Shown: positions 47,158 to 59,237, numbered from the stretch's first letter. The stretch: 64,000 bases of DNA from Balaenoptera acutorostrata (GCF_949987535.1 NC_080069.1:44753269-44817268); one strand, 5' to 3'. Notes: generated by a model from the sequence alone, not told the origin. Program-made: numbers and translations.

Positions 47158-47622
47158 CAGGAAGTCCACTACATATGAACCTTCAAGTTGTGAAATTTCT
47201 AGTTGCAAAATTTCAAAGATGCATTCCATCGAAGTCAGGCGTGAGTGAAATTGCAGTTTGCCCTCCGTCTCCTATTGCTGACCATCCTTCAGCTTTACCA
47301 TCTCCCACCTCCTGTCCCTCCTCCAGTCAGTAACTCTTCTTGCCTGTTCACTCGATGCCAGCTCCTATATGCCAGCTGTTGTACTGTACCATTATACTTT
47401 TCAAGGTACTGTACTGCAAGATTAAAAATGTTTTCTCTATTTTTTGTGTTTGTTTTTTATGTATTATTTGTGTGAAAAGTATTATAAACCTATTACAGTA
47501 CAGTACTATATAGCCGATTGTGTTAGTTGGGTACCTAGGCTAACTTTGTTGGACTTAGGAACAAATTGGACTTACGAACTTGCTCTCGGAACAGAAATTG
47601 TTCGTATGTAGGGGACTTACTG
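47158..47622. mobile_element. Tigger-like MITE
   Basis: A 465-base element with inverted ends, caggaagtccactacatatgaac on the left and gttcgtatgtaggggacttactg on the right. TA duplications flank it at 47156-47157 and 47623-47624. The interior includes gttgggtacctaggctaac and ggacttacgaacttgctctc. It is a deletion derivative of a pogo/Tigger transposon without transposase. Confidence 0.85.
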
Positions 47623-47871
47623 TATCTGACTGTCTCTCTATTTTTGTGAATGTGAGCAGGCATTGATGATCAATGCTTAGACTCATTAATCATTAGGGGT
47701 AGCAAATGAAGATATTCTAATAGAATCTCTTCAAGTTGACTCCTGAGTCCTTTTGACAGAACCCAGTCATCCTTGATACTGTTCTTTTTTTTTTAAAACA
47801 TATTATTATTTTTTTTTTGGTTGGAAGATAGGTCCTTCATAGTCTTTTTTATTTTTATTCTTTGTACATGG

Positions 47872-48655
47872 ATGACCACAACAAAAGCAACAATGATTGC
47901 AATTACCAAACATGAAACACACTCATACTATGTCATAATATTGACATTCAGTCCAGTAATCCTCCACTGTAACAACTCCTTTACTTTGCAGTGAAAATTG
48001 ATTTGTATATTCTTTGCCTCTGAGTCCTTGTGGGATTTTTTTTTTTAATTCAGACAGAAAGTCACAAAAATTATACTCATCCTCATCAGTTCACTCAGTC
48101 CCATGTAATTAATTTTTTTTCATCTTGATCTTTTGTTAACACTTTTATGAGTTCATCAGTTTTTCATTAGAGTTCTGAAAATGCTTATTCATTCAGTTCA
48201 GCAGTACAGTCAGTTACCAGAAACCTGTACTTGTCAGAGTCTTTTCCATGAATTTCTTGAAGATGAAACCCTTTTATAGGAACATATTTGCAAAAGCATC
48301 AGAGTACACCCAGAACTGTCTGTAAATGACAAAAGACTTAAAAATGACCACGGTTAAAGATTTGATGAACGTTCATAATAATGCAGTTGACAAGAAAATT
48401 AGTTATTCCTGAGATATACATTTTAAAGTAATAACTAGGATTATTACTTATAACATTATACCAGAACATATAAGATTTTTAGAAATTTCATGTAATGTCT
48501 GAAACATTTATATTAACATATTTCCATACAAATACAAATATAAGATTTTTAGAAATTTCATGTAATGTATGAAACATTTATATTAACATATTTCCATACA
48601 AATAACCCAATGAAAGTTTAGTATTAGTTGTTTTGTTTGTTTGTTTTTTTATACT
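47872..48655 (-). other. Candidate 3'-transduced segment, minus-strand L1
   Basis: Reads on the minus strand from aacaaacaaaacaactaatac after cctgcagtat through to catccatgtaca, collinear with 39485-40526 of the sibling. Only two repeat units with a 60-base period (48511 and 48571) are present instead of the 82-base array. Beyond 47871 this copy switches to a different tail (aagaataaaaataaaaaagac, then cttccaacc and poly(A)). Confidence 0.75.
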
Positions 48656-48838
48656 GCAGGTTCTTATTAGGCATCAATTTTATACACATCAGTGTATACA
48701 TGTCAATCCCAATCGCCCAATTCAGCACACCACCATCCCCACCCCACCGCAGTTTTCCCCCCTTGGTGTCCATATGTCCATTCTCTACATCTGTGTCTCA
48801 ACTTCTGCCCTGCAAACCGGCTCATCTGTACCATTTTT

Positions 48839-51800
48839 CTAGGTTCCACATACATGCATTAATATACGATATTTGTTTTTCTCTTTCTGACTTACTTCAC
48901 TCTGTATGACAGTCTCTAGATCCATCCACTTCTCAACAAATGACTCAATTTCGTTCCTTTTTATGGCTGAGTAATATTCCATTGTATATATGTACCAAAT
49001 CTTCTTTATCCATTCGTCTGTTGATGGGCATTTAGGTTGCTTCCATGACCTGGCTATTGTAAATAGTGCTGCAATGAACATTCGGGTGCATGTGCCTTTT
49101 TGAATTACGGTTTTCTCTGGGTATATGCCCAGTAGTGGGATTGCTGGGTCATACGGTAATTCTATTTTTAGTTTTTTAAGGAACCTCCATATTGTTCTCC
49201 ATAGTGGCTGTATCAATTTACATTCCCACCAAGAGTGCAAGAGGGTTCCCTTTTCTCCACACCCTCTCCAGCATTTGTTGTTTGTAGATTTTCTGATGAT
49301 GACCATTCTAACAGGAGTGAGGTGATACCTCATTGTAGTTTTGATTTGCATTTCTCTAATAATTAGTGATGTTGAGCATCTTTTCATGTGCTTCGTGGCC
49401 GTCTGTATGTCTTCTTTGGAGAAATGTCTATTTAGGTCTTCTGCCCATTTTTGGATTGGGGTGTTTGTTTTTTTAATATTGAGCTGAATGAGCTGTTTAA
49501 ATATTTTGGAGATTAATCCTTTGTCCGTTGATTCGTTTGCAAATATTTTCTCCCATTCTGAGGGTTGTCTTTTCGTCTTGTTTATGGTTTCCTTTGCTGT
49601 GCAAAAGCTTTGAAGTTTCATTAGGTCCCATTTGTTTATTTTTGTTTTTATTTCCATTACTCTAGGAGGTGGATCAAAAAAGATCTTGCTGTGATTTATG
49701 TCAAAGAGTGTTCTTCCTATGTTTTCCTCTAAGAGTTTTATAGTGTCCAGTCTTATATTTAGGTCTCTAATCCATTTTGAGTTTATTTTTGTGTATGGTG
49801 TTAGGGAGTCTTCTAATTTCATTCTTTTACATGTAGCTGTCCAGTTTTCCCAGCACCACTTATTGAAGAGACTGTCTTTTCTCCATTGTATATCTTTGCC
49901 TCCTTTGTCATAGATTAGTTGACCATAGGTGCGTGGGTTAATCTCTGGGCTTTCTATCTTGTTCCATTGATCTATGTTTGTGTTTTTGTGCCAGTACCAT
50001 ATTGTCTTGATTACTGTAGCTTTGTAGTATAGTCTGAAGTCAGGGAGTCTGATTCCTCCAGCTCCGTTTTTTTCCCTCAAGACTGCTTTGGCTATTCGGG
50101 GTCTTTTGTGTCTCCATACAAATTTTAAGATGATTTGTTCTAGCTCCGTAAAAAATGCCATTGGTAATTTGATAGGGATTGCATTGAATCTGTAGATTGC
50201 TTTGGGTAGTATACTCATTTTCACAATGTTGATTCTTCCAATCCAAGAACATGGTATATCTCTCCATCTGTTGGTATCATCTTTAATTTCTTTCATTAGT
50301 GTCTTATAGTTTTCTGCATACAGGTCTTTTGTCTCCCTAGGTAGGTTTATTCCCAGGTATTTTATTCTTTTTGTTGCAATGGTAAATGGGAGTGTTTCCA
50401 TAATTTCTGTTTCAGATTTTTCATCATTAGTGTATAGGAATGCAAGAGATTTCTGTGCATTAATTTTGTAACCTGCAACTTTACCATATTCATTGATTAG
50501 CTCTAGCAGTTTTATGGTGGCAGTTTTAGGATTCTCTATGTATAGTATCATGTCATCCGCAAACAGTGACAGTTTTACTTCTTCTTTTCCAATTTGTATT
50601 CCTTTTATTTCTTTTTCTTCTCTGATTGCCGTGGCTAGGACTTCCAGAACTATGTTGAATAATAGTGGTGAGAGTGGACATCCTTGTCTCGTTCCTGATC
50701 TTAGAGGAAATGCTTTCAGTTTTTCACCATTCAGAATGATGTTTGCTGTGGGTTTGTCATATATGGCCTTTATTATGTTGAGGTAGGTTCCCTCTATGCC
50801 CACTTTCTGGAGAGTTTTTATCAGAAATGGGTGTTGAATTTTGTCAAAAGCTTTTTCTGCATCTATTGAGATGATCATATGGTTTTTATTCTTCAATTTG
50901 TTAATATGGTGTATCACATTGATTGATTTGCGTATATTGAAGAATCCTTGCATCCCTGGGATAAATCCCACTTGATCGTGGTGTATGATCCTTTTAATGT
51001 GTTGTTGGATTCTGTTTGCTAGTATTTTGTTGAGGATTTTTGCATCTATATTCATCAGTGATATTGGTCTGTAATTTTCTTTTTTTGTCGTGTCTTTGTC
51101 TGGTTTTGGTATCAGGGTGATGGTGGCCTTGTAGAATGAGTTTGGGAGTGTTCCTTCCTCTGCAATTTTTTGGAAGAGTTTGAGAAGGATAGGTGTTAGC
51201 TCTTCTCTAAATGTTTGATAGAATTCACCTGTGAAGCCATCTGGTCCTGGACTTTTGTTTGTTGGAAGATTTTTAATCACAGTTTCAATTTCATTACTTG
51301 TGATTGGTCTGTTCATATTTTCTGTTTCTTCCTGGTTCAGTCTTGGAAGGTTATACATTTCTAAGAATTTGTCCATTTCTTCCAGGTTGTCCATTTTATT
51401 GGCATAAAGTTGCTTGTAGTAGTCTCTTAGGATGTTTTGTATTTCTGCGGTGTCTGTTGTAACTTCTCCTTTTTCATTTCTGATTTTATTGATTTGAGTC
51501 CTCTCCCTCTTTTTCCTGATGAGACTGGCTAATGACTTATCAATTTTGTTTATCTTCTCAAAGAACCGGCTTTTAGGTTTATTGATCTTTGCTATTGTTT
51601 TCTTTGTTTCTATTTCATTTATTTCTGCTCTGATCTTTATGATTTCTTTCCTTCTGCTAACTTTGGGTTTTGTTTGTTCTTCTTTCTCTAGTTTCTTTAG
51701 GTGTAAGGTTAGATTGTTTACTTGAGATTTTTCTTGTTTCTTTAGGTAGGCTTGTATAGCTATAAACTTCCCTTTTAGAACTGCTTTTGCTGAATCCCAC

Positions 51801-52657
51801 AGGTTTTGGGTCATCGTGTTTTCATTGTCATTTGTCTCTAGGTGTTTTTTAATTTCCTCTTTGATTTCTTCAGTGATCTCTTGGTTATTTACTAACGTAT
51901 TGTTTAGCCTCCATGTGTTTGTCTTTTTTACATTTTTTTCCCTGTAATTGATTTCTAATCTCATTGCGTTGTGGTCAGAAAAGATGCTTGATATGATTTC
52001 AATTTTCTTAAATTTACTGAGGCTTGATTTGTGACCCAAGATGTGATCTATCCTGGAGAATGTTACATGCGCACTTGAGAAGAACGTGTAATCTGATGAT
52101 TTTGGATGGAATGTCCTATGTATATCAATTAAATCTATCTGGTCTATTGTGTCATTTAAAGCTTCTGTTTCCTTATTTATTTTCATTTTGGATGATCTGT
52201 CCATTGGTGTAAGTGAGGTGTTAAAGTCCCCCACTATTATTGTGTTACTGTCAATTTCCTCTTTTATAGCTGTTAGCAGTTGCCTTATGTATTGAGGTGC
52301 TCCTATGTTGGGTGCATATATATTTATAATTGTTATATCTTCTTCTTGGATTGATCCCTGGATCATTATGTAGTGTCCTTCCTTGTCTCTTGTAACATTC
52401 TTTATTTTAAAGTCAATTTTATCTGATATGAGTATAGCTACTCCAGCTTTCTTTTGATTTCCATTTGCATGGAATATCTTTTTCCATCCCCTCACTTCCA
52501 GTCTGTATGTGTCCCTAGGTCTAAAGTGGGTCTCTTGTAGACAGCATATATATGGGTCTTGTTTTTGTATCCATTCAGCCAGTCTATGTCTTTTGGTTGG
52601 GGCATTTAATCCATTCACGTTTAAGGTAATTATCGATGTGTATGTTCCTATGACCAT
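48839..52657 (-). CDS. L1 ORF2p, second copy
   Basis: A 1272-codon ORF from ATG at 52657 ([20 protein letters not shown]). The frame is open a little further upstream, but only from a GTG, so the ATG aligned with the sibling is used. Endonuclease motifs [22 protein letters not shown] and SDHNA are present, as are the RT catalytic FADD and the Cys-rich [18 protein letters not shown]. Differences from the sibling include His for Tyr in [10 protein letters not shown], Arg for Trp in KSRFFEK, and Ser for Cys next to the motif His. It is coding-intact, but its activity cannot be judged from sequence. Confidence 0.94.
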   Translation of the reverse strand: MVIGTYTSIITLNVNGLNAPTKRHRLAEWIQKQDPYICCLQETHFRPRDTYRLEVRGWKKIFHANGNQKKAGVAILISDKIDFKIKNVTRDKEGHYIMIQGSIQEEDITIINIYAPNIGAPQYIRQLLTAIKEEIDSNTIIVGDFNTSLTPMDRSSKMKINKETEALNDTIDQIDLIDIHRTFHPKSSDYTFFSSAHVTFSRIDHILGHKSSLSKFKKIEIISSIFSDHNAMRLEINYREKNVKKTNTWRLNNTLVNNQEITEEIKEEIKKHLETNDNENTMTQNLWDSAKAVLKGKFIAIQAYLKKQEKSQVNNLTLHLKKLEKEEQTKPKVSRRKEIIKIRAEINEIETKKTIAKINKPKSRFFEKINKIDKSLASLIRKKRERTQINKIRNEKGEVTTDTAEIQNILRDYYKQLYANKMDNLEEMDKFLEMYNLPRLNQEETENMNRPITSNEIETVIKNLPTNKSPGPDGFTGEFYQTFREELTPILLKLFQKIAEEGTLPNSFYKATITLIPKPDKDTTKKENYRPISLMNIDAKILNKILANRIQQHIKRIIHHDQVGFIPGMQGFFNIRKSINVIHHINKLKNKNHMIISIDAEKAFDKIQHPFLIKTLQKVGIEGTYLNIIKAIYDKPTANIILNGEKLKAFPLRSGTRQGCPLSPLLFNIVLEVLATAIREEKEIKGIQIGKEEVKLSLFADDMILYIENPKTATIKLLELINEYGKVAGYKINAQKSLAFLYTNDEKSETEIMETLPFTIATKRIKYLGINLPRETKDLYAENYKTLMKEIKDDTNRWRDIPCSWIGRINIVKMSILPKAIYRFNAIPIKLPMAFFTELEQIILKFVWRHKRPRIAKAVLREKNGAGGIRLPDFRLYYKATVIKTIWYWHKNTNIDQWNKIESPEINPRTYGQLIYDKGGKDIQWRKDSLFNKWCWENWTATCKRMKLEDSLTPYTKINSKWIRDLNIRLDTIKLLEENIGRTLFDINHSKIFFDPPPRVMEIKTKINKWDLMKLQSFCTAKETINKTKRQPSEWEKIFANESTDKGLISKIFKQLIQLNIKKTNTPIQKWAEDLNRHFSKEDIQTATKHMKRCSTSLIIREMQIKTTMRYHLTPVRMVIIRKSTNNKCWRGCGEKGTLLHSWWECKLIQPLWRTIWRFLKKLKIELPYDPAIPLLGIYPEKTVIQKGTCTRMFIAALFTIARSWKQPKCPSTDEWIKKIWYIYTMEYYSAIKRNEIESFVEKWMDLETVIQSEVSQKEKNKYRILMHVCGT

Positions 52658-52714
52658 TTTCTTAATTGTTTTGGTTTGTTTTTGTAGGTCCTTTTCTTCT
52701 CTTGTGTTTCCCAC

Positions 52715-53619
52715 TTAGAGAAGTTCCTTTAGCATTTGTTGTAGAGCTGGTTTGGTGGTGCTGAATTCTCTTAGCTTTTGCTTGTCTGTAAAGCTTTTGA
52801 TTCCTCCATCAGATCTAAATGAGATCCTTGCTGGGTAGAGTAATCTTGGTTGTAGGTTCTTCCCTTTCATCACTTTAAGTATATCATGCCACTCCCTTCT
52901 GGCTTGCAGAGTTTCTGCTGAGAAATCAGCTGTTAACCTTATGGGAGTTCCCTTGTATGTTATTTGTCGTTTTTCCCTTGCTGCTTTCAATAATTCTTCT
53001 TTGTCTTTAATTTTTGCCAGTTTGATTACTATGTGTCTCGGCGTGTTTCTCCTTGGGTTTATCCTGTATGGGACTCTCTGCGCTTCCTGGACTTGGGTGG
53101 CTATTTCCTTTCCCATGTTAGGGAAGTTTTCGACTATAATCTCTTCAAATATTTTCTCTGGTCCTTTCTCTCTCTCTTCTCCTTCTGGGACCCCTATAAT
53201 GCGAATGTTGTTGCGTTTAATGTTGTCCCAGAGGTCTCTTAGGGTGTCTTCATTTCTTTTCATTCTTTTGTCTTTAGTCTGTTCTGCAGCAGTGAATTCC
53301 ACCATTCTGTCTTCCAGGTCACTTATCCGTTCTTCTGCCTCAGTTATTCTGCTATTGATTCCTTCTAGTGTAGTTTTCATTTCAGTTATTGTATTGGTCA
53401 TCTCTGTTTGTTTGTTCTTTAATTTTTCTAGGTCTTTGTTAATCATTTCTTGCATCTTCTCAATCTTTGCCTCCATTCTTATTCCGAGATCCTGGATCAT
53501 CTTCACTATCATTATTCTGAATTCTTTTTCTGGAAGGTTGCCTATCTCCACTTCATTTAGTTGTTTTTCTGGGGTTTTTCTTGTTCCTTCATCTGGTACA
53601 TAGCCCTCTGCCTTTTCAT
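52715..53619 (-). pseudogene. L1 ORF1, one-base deletion
   Basis: 905 bases against 906 in the sibling. From the usual ATG (53619-53617) the frame runs [15 protein letters not shown] and then shifts, because an A6 run in the sibling (34545-34550) is A5 here (53575-53579). It meets a TAA after 20 codons. The remaining frame is open to 52715 and is otherwise normal, with coiled coil, RRM-like and C-terminal parts. It can be entered only at a non-ATG codon upstream or an internal ATG (MIVKM). A sequencing error in the homopolymer is possible. Confidence 0.85.
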
Positions 53620-54891
53620 CTTGTCTATCTTTCTGTAACTGTGGTTTTTGGTCCACAGGCTACAGGATTGTAGTTTTTCTTGCTTCTGCTGTCTGCCCTC
53701 TGGTGGTTGAGGCTATCTAAGAGGCTTGATGGGAGGCTCTGGTGGTGGGTAGAGCTGACTGTTGCTGTGGCGGTCAGAGCTGAGTAAAACTTTAATCCAC
53801 TTGACTGTTGATGGGTGGGACTGGGTTCCCTCCCTGTTGGTTGTTTTGCCTGAGACAACCCAACACTGGAGCCTACCTGGGCTCTTTGGTGGGGTTAATG
53901 GCAGACTCTGGGAGGGCTCACGCCAAGGAGCACTTCCCAGAACCTCCGCTGCCAGTGTCCTTGTCCCCACGGTGAAACAGAGCCACCCCCTGCCTCTGCA
54001 GGAGACCCCCCAACACCAGCAGGTAGGTCTGGTTCAGTCTCCCCCAGGGTCACTGCTCCTTCCCCTGGGTCCCGATGCGCACACTACTTTGTGTGTGCCC
54101 TCCAAGAGTGGGGTCTCTGTTTCCCCCAGTCCTGTCGAAGTCCTGCAATCAATTCCCACTAGGCTTCAAAGTCTGATTCTCTAGGAATTCCTCCTCCCAT
54201 TGCCGGACCCCCAGGTTGGGAAGCCTGACGTGGGGCTCAGAACCTTCACTCCAGTGGGTGGACTTCTGTGGTATAAGTGTTCTCCAGCCTGTGAGTCACC
54301 CACCCAGCAGTTATGGGATTTGATTTTATTGTGATTGCACCCCTCCTACCATCTCATTGTGGCTTCTCCTCTGTCCTTGGACGTGGGGTGTCCTCCTTGG
54401 TGAAGTCCAGCGTCTTCCTGTCAATGATTGTCCAGCAGCCAGTTGTGATTCTGGTGCTCTCACAAGAAGGAGTGAGAGCACGTCCTTCTACTCCGACATC
54501 TTGGTTAATCCTCCTAAACATATTATTTAAAAAAATTTTTAAATTTATTTTTGGATGTGTTGGGTCTTTGTTGCTACGCGCAGGCTTTCTCTAGTTGCAG
54601 CGAGCGGGGCCTACTCTTTGTTGCGGTGCGCAGGCTTCTCATTGCACTGGCTTCTCTTGTTGCGGAGCACAGGCTCTAGGCGCGCGGGCTTCAGTAGTTG
54701 TGGCACATGGGCTCAGTAGTTGTGGCACATGGGCCCTAGAGTTCTCGGGCTTCAGTAGTTGTGGCGCGTGAGCTCAGTAGCTCCACGGTGTGTGGGATCT
54801 TCCCTGACGAGGGATCGAACCCTTGTCCCCTGCATTGGCAGGCGGATTCTTAACCACTGCGCCACCAGGGAAGTCCCTTGATACTGTTCTT

Positions 54892-55165
54892 GCTTTCTGG
54901 TATAACAAGAGCTTCCTTACTTGCTTTGTACATTTTCTGCTCCTGACCTAGAATCTGCCATTTCTCAAAGGAGCCCTGGTTCCTCTTAGTGGGAAATGGT
55001 ATTTAGAGTCATAACCTGGGTGCTAGGGGTCCTCATTGCTGTTGGATTGGTCTTTGTAGAAACACTGCCTTTTCAGTGGATAGAGTTTTTATTTGTTTAT
55101 ATAATACATCATTTAAAAAATTTTAATATTATTTATGATTATTTAAATGATTTTTATGGTTGCAA
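54892..55165 (-). mobile_element. Old L1M 3' UTR remnant
   Basis: Contains cttgctttctggtataacaag, gacctagaatctgccatttctc and gccctggttcctcttagtgg, the antisense layout of an ancient L1M 3' UTR. It resumes the sequence interrupted at 47771. Confidence 0.55.
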
Positions 55166-55189
55166 AGTTGTGATATTGTGATTTGTAGT

Positions 55190-55965
55190 AAGAAATATAT
55201 GTTTGGTCTTTGTCCCTGATTCTGGCACAGAGCTCCTAAAACCCTTGGGATTTCCTGAGTGATAAGAGCATAAAGGTGTCTTTTGTTATGTTAATGAAGT
55301 GGCTTTTGGAAAGCACCTAAGGATGGGACCTGTTTGCCAGAGGAGCTAACCTGTGATTAGGGCTGGAACTTTTAGTCCAACCCCCTGCCCTCTAGGGAGG
55401 GGAGAGGGGCTGGAGTTTGAATCAGTCATAGCCAATGATTTAATCAACCCAGTATATGTAATGAAGCCTCCATAAACCCCAAAAGGACAGGGTTTGGAGG
55501 GTTCCAGACTGGTGAACTTGTGGAGATTTGGGAAGACTGGTGTGCCTGGAGAGGGCATAGAAGGTCCATGCCCTTTCCCCATACTTTGCCCTGTGGGTCT
55601 ATTCCATCTGGCTGTTCCTGAGTTTTATCCTTTTATAATAAACTGATGGGTCTCGTAAGTAAAATGTTCCTCTGAGTTCTGTGAGTCATTCTAGCAAGTT
55701 AATTAAATTTGAAGGTCATTGGAGCCTCCAATCTACTGTTGGTTGGTCAGAAGCACAGGTGATAACCTGGGCTTGTGATTGGTGTCTAAAGTTGGGGGTG
55801 TCAGGGGGACAGTCTTATAGCATGGAGCCCTTAACCTGTGGGATCTGATGCCATCTCCAGGTACTGTCAGTGTTCAGTTGATTTGTAGGACACCTAGCTG
55901 GTGTTGAAGAATTGCTTGTTGGTGTGGGGACCCCCACTCCACATACACACCTACATGGTGGAATT
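55190..55965 (+). mobile_element. Solo LTR of an ancient endogenous retrovirus
   Basis: LTR-like organisation with a conserved body (gttatgttaatgaagtggc, ccatctggctgttcctgag), a polyadenylation signal in ttttataataaactg (about 55634), and an R/U5-like part (ttggtcagaagcacaggtg, ttgtaggacacctagctgg). No internal viral genes adjoin it. The family is recognised in style but not named with confidence. Confidence 0.65.
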
Positions 55966-56159
55966 GTTCACCAGAACCTCTTAAAGTCAAATCTGTAAAA
56001 CAAGGTAAATGTAGAGAAGTCTAGCTTCAGTCCCAATCTTCTTCACCCTATTCTTTCCTACCTCCAATGGGTATCTTGTTTTTTGTTTTTTTGGTTTATC
56101 CTTCAACTTAATTTAATAAAAATAAATATGTGACTGTGTTCTTATTCTTTCCTTTCTTA

Positions 56160-56480
56160 GACAAACAGCAGCATCCTACACACATTTTCTCCCTCTTGCC
56201 TTTTTTTTTTTTTTTTGCCTAACCACGTATCATGGAGATCACTCCATGGCTGTATATAGTTCCTTTTCCCATTCCTTTTTATGACTTTATAATATCCTAT
56301 TATGTGCATGTACCATTGGTAGACATTTTTGTCTCCAATCTTTGCTATTATGAATAGCATTTCAAAGAAAGACCATATATCTTTCTGCATAGAGTACTAG
56401 CAGTGGTATTGATGGGTCAAAGGGTAAATCCATGTCATTTTTGCTAGATATTGCCGAATTCTTTTCTGTATTAGTTAGGT
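56160..56480 (-). mobile_element. Ancient L1-lineage fragment
   Basis: Antisense text such as tggagatcactccatggctg, ctattatgaatagcatttc, then attgatgggtcaaagggtaaa and agatattgccgaattc, from the end of an old L1 ORF2. A T16 run is at 56201-56216. Confidence 0.55.
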
Positions 56481-56483
56481 TCT

Positions 56484-56855
56484 ACAATGGACTGAATGTT
56501 TGTGTCCTTCCAAAATTTATATGTTGAAATCCTGACTCCCCTAATATGATGGTATTTGAAAGTGGGCCCTTTGGGAAATGATTAGATCATGAGGGTGGAG
56601 CCCTCATGAATGGGGTTAGTGCCCTTAGAAAAAGAGTCTAGAGAGGTAGCTAGATCTCTTTCTGCCATGTGAACATACAATGTTAGCAGTTGTAACTTCT
56701 TCTGCAACCCAGAAGAGGACTCTCACCAGGACCCAACCAGGCCAGCACCTTCATCTTGGACTTTAGCTTTCAGAACCACGAGAAATAAACATTTGCTGTT
56801 TTAGCCACCCAGTCTATGGTAACTTGTAATAGCAGCCCAAACTGACTAAGATAAG
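56484..56855 (+). mobile_element. ERVL-MaLR LTR (MST/MLT-type)
   Basis: Near-complete LTR: ggactgaatgtttgtgtcc, gatcatgagggtggagccc, ggttagtgcccttagaaaaag, tctgccatgtgaacatac, then the polyadenylation region gagaaataaac and the end gcagcccaaactgactaag. This is the standard MaLR layout. It is a solo LTR. Confidence 0.8.
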
Positions 56856-57849
56856 GTCACATTTGGAAACAGAGACCACACCAGTTATGTGAACCTAAAG
56901 AATTTAATATAAAGGCTTGTTCACTAGGTATAATGTTATTAATAGCTGAAGGTAAAAAGAGAACTTTAAGGTATCAAAAGGCAGCAACTGTAGGCAGCTG
57001 CTCCCAACCCTCAGCTGAGGAAACTTAGAGGAGAGGTCCTATGGAGCTGCAACTCAGAACTCCAAGGAGATGGTACTGCTGGACTGGTGGGAGGTTCTGA
57101 GTCTGATACGGGGAGCCTTATGGGCCTGGGACCCAGACCTTGCAGGAGGAGAGGGCCAGCTTATTCTGATGTCTCTGTGGGAGACAGGGGTTTGCAAGTA
57201 TGGGGAAAACTGAAAACTGAATTTGGCTGCTGCTCTGCAAAGGTACCTGCTGCTGCAGAGTGAAGGCACTGCAGGGCCGGCTCCTGGGAATGGCAAACAA
57301 ACAGGAAACCCCCAGGAAGCAGACAGGAAGAAGCAAGTCCCTTTGTCCTCCTGTAGCCTCTCAGGCTCCCACTGACACATCCTAACTCAGAGCCACCTGA
57401 CCAAGCAGAAAGGTGGTTGGAGAGTCCTGGCCCCAGGATCAAAAAGCAGAGTACGAAAGGTTAGATTTGGAGCTGAGAGGCAGCAATTTCATAATCTCCA
57501 CAAGTGTGGTAGAACTGTTAAGCATTTCAATTAACCAGTGCCTTTTCACCACAGCCTTAGCAACAGAATATTTCGTCAGACTTGCAGATTTTTGCCGTCA
57601 GATGGTTCTTTTAAACAACAGGTAATTATCTGCCATATAAACTGTTTTAAAGTAGAGAAAAAGATGGAAGATATAATAGTTCTTACTGCTTTTATGTTTA
57701 TCATGTATAATGGATTTAACAATGCTTGTAAAACACTACACAACTTACAGAAACACAGCTGACACAGACTAATGGACAACTCTGTGACCAAGGATAAATG
57801 ATTGTGCAAGATGGCCTAAACCATCTGTTGGCAAAAGCAAACAGTGGAA
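56856..57849. other. Intergenic stretch, nothing recognised
   Basis: Unassigned sequence between an LTR and a SINE. Open frames near 57054-57442 (minus) and 57413-57762 (plus) have no recognisable product. Confidence 0.5.
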
Positions 57850-57862
57850 TCTTCTGTATTTT

Positions 57863-58150
57863 TTTTAAATTAATTAATTTTTATTTTTGGCTGTGTTGGG
57901 TGTTCGTTTCTGTGCGAGGGCTTTCTCTAGTTGCGGCGAGCGGGGGCCACTCTTCATCGCGGTGCGTGGGCCTCTCACTATCGCAGCCTCTCTTTTTGCG
58001 GAGCACAGGCTCCAGACGCACAGGCTCAGCAGTTGCGGCTCACGGGCCCAGTTGCTCCGTGGCATGTGGGATCCTCCCAGACCAGGGCTCGAACCCGTGT
58101 CCCCTGCATTGGCAGGCAGATTCTCAACCACTGTGCCACCAGGGAAGCCC
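57863..58150 (-). mobile_element. CHR-2-type SINE
   Basis: Antisense copy from ttaattaatttttatttttgg to tgtgccaccagggaagccc. A perfect 13-base target duplication, tcttctgtatttt, is at 57850-57862 and 58151-58163. Confidence 0.95.
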
Positions 58151-58163
58151 TCTTCTGTATTTT

Positions 58164-58880
58164 ATCCCTTGGAGATTTTAGTTTATCCTGCTCAGATTTA
58201 AGCCTAGAACAGCTTTTGCTATAAATGAAGGCTTTTTGTTAAAAAACGTTTTTACTCCTTGCTTATTTTAAGATTACCTACATAAAAGGGACCATTTAGA
58301 AACTACCCCTGTAGTTTGTTTTCATTTCATGTATATTTTGACATTCATACATATTTTTATGAAGGCCAATTTCTCATCTACAATTTTTATACCTTTACTG
58401 ATAAAATAATTGTTTCTTGACTTCTCCCTAGCTAGGCATCACAGTCTTTTAAGTATACTGAGGATCAAAATATGCCTCCTGCTGGGGAAAATCACTCAGA
58501 GATACATCCTCTTACATTCTAGACACATTCTCCATTAAGTTTTGAAATCTTTGATTGAAATCTGTAAAGGTTAAGTCATCATATAAATAGCAGTGCTATT
58601 AATAATCACAAAATTAATGAGAATAATAATGAGCTCAAGCATGTAAAATGCCAGAGTTAGCATAAACATTGTAATGCCTCTGTGTGTGACATTTTTGTTT
58701 TGCCATAGGGAAAAGTTCTGTGAGCTTGTTCCCTAAGTGGAGCCAATACGTTATTACTGCAAATAAACTGCTCATTATCTAAGCTGTTTTTGCAACTTTT
58801 GGAGAAAGCAAAATGAGGTATTCATGAAGGAGATATTTATGGCTGTGCAGTGAAATAAAAAACTGGTTTTAAATAGAGGT
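58164..58880. other. Intergenic stretch, nothing recognised
   Basis: AT-rich sequence with no gene, RNA or well-defined repeat that I can name. Confidence 0.5.
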
Positions 58881-59237
58881 GAAATTAAGAACAGTTCTGT
58901 ACATCACTTTCATTATCATTGTAAAAGTAAAACACATACACTGCAGAAAACTTTGAAAATATACCCACCTGCACATGCACACACACACACACACACACTC
59001 CATTAAAAACTGCCCATAATCCTACCACCCATGAATGACTTATCACTGGCAGTATGTTTAGTTCTATTGGTCTCTGTCTTATCTCAGTAGTGGGGAACAC
59101 ACAACAGGTAGTTTTGTATGTTGCATTTTTGTCAAAACATAACATCAAAAACTTTTCTCAGGCCATTGAAAGTTAATTGAAACCATGATTTTTGTATTGC
59201 TGCATAATATTGCATCACACAAATAGACTGTATTTCA

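Larger units (their letters stand above)
47808..54515 (-). mobile_element. Second young full-length L1
   Basis: Minus-strand L1 with 5' end GGAGGATTAACCAAGATG at 54515 and 3' poly(A) at 47808. A perfect 12-base target duplication, aaacatattatt, is at 47796-47807 and 54516-54527. Same subfamily as 33533-40654, including the extra 3' segment. ORF2 is open. ORF1 has a one-base deletion. The 5' YY1-like site carries a substitution. Confidence 0.96.
47787..54875 (-). mobile_element. CHR-type SINE split by an L1 in its A-tail
   Basis: The SINE proper is at 54528-54875 (antisense, ending gcgccaccagggaagtcc); the last bases of its tail are at 47787-47795. The full-length L1 at 47808-54515 lies between them. 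The SINE's own 16-base target duplication, ccttgatactgttctt, is found at 47771-47786 and 54876-54891, more than 7 kb apart, which proves the order of insertion. Confidence 0.92.

Noticed and set aside
48839..52714. 1291-residue ORF2 beginning at 52714
   Set aside because: The first codon there is GTG. Eukaryotic initiation and alignment to the sibling place the start at ATG 52657, giving 1272 residues.
52715..53656. 313-residue ORF1 beginning at 53656
   Set aside because: The first codon is GTG, and the frame differs from the conserved start by the one-base deletion. The conserved ATG at 53619 leads to an early stop.
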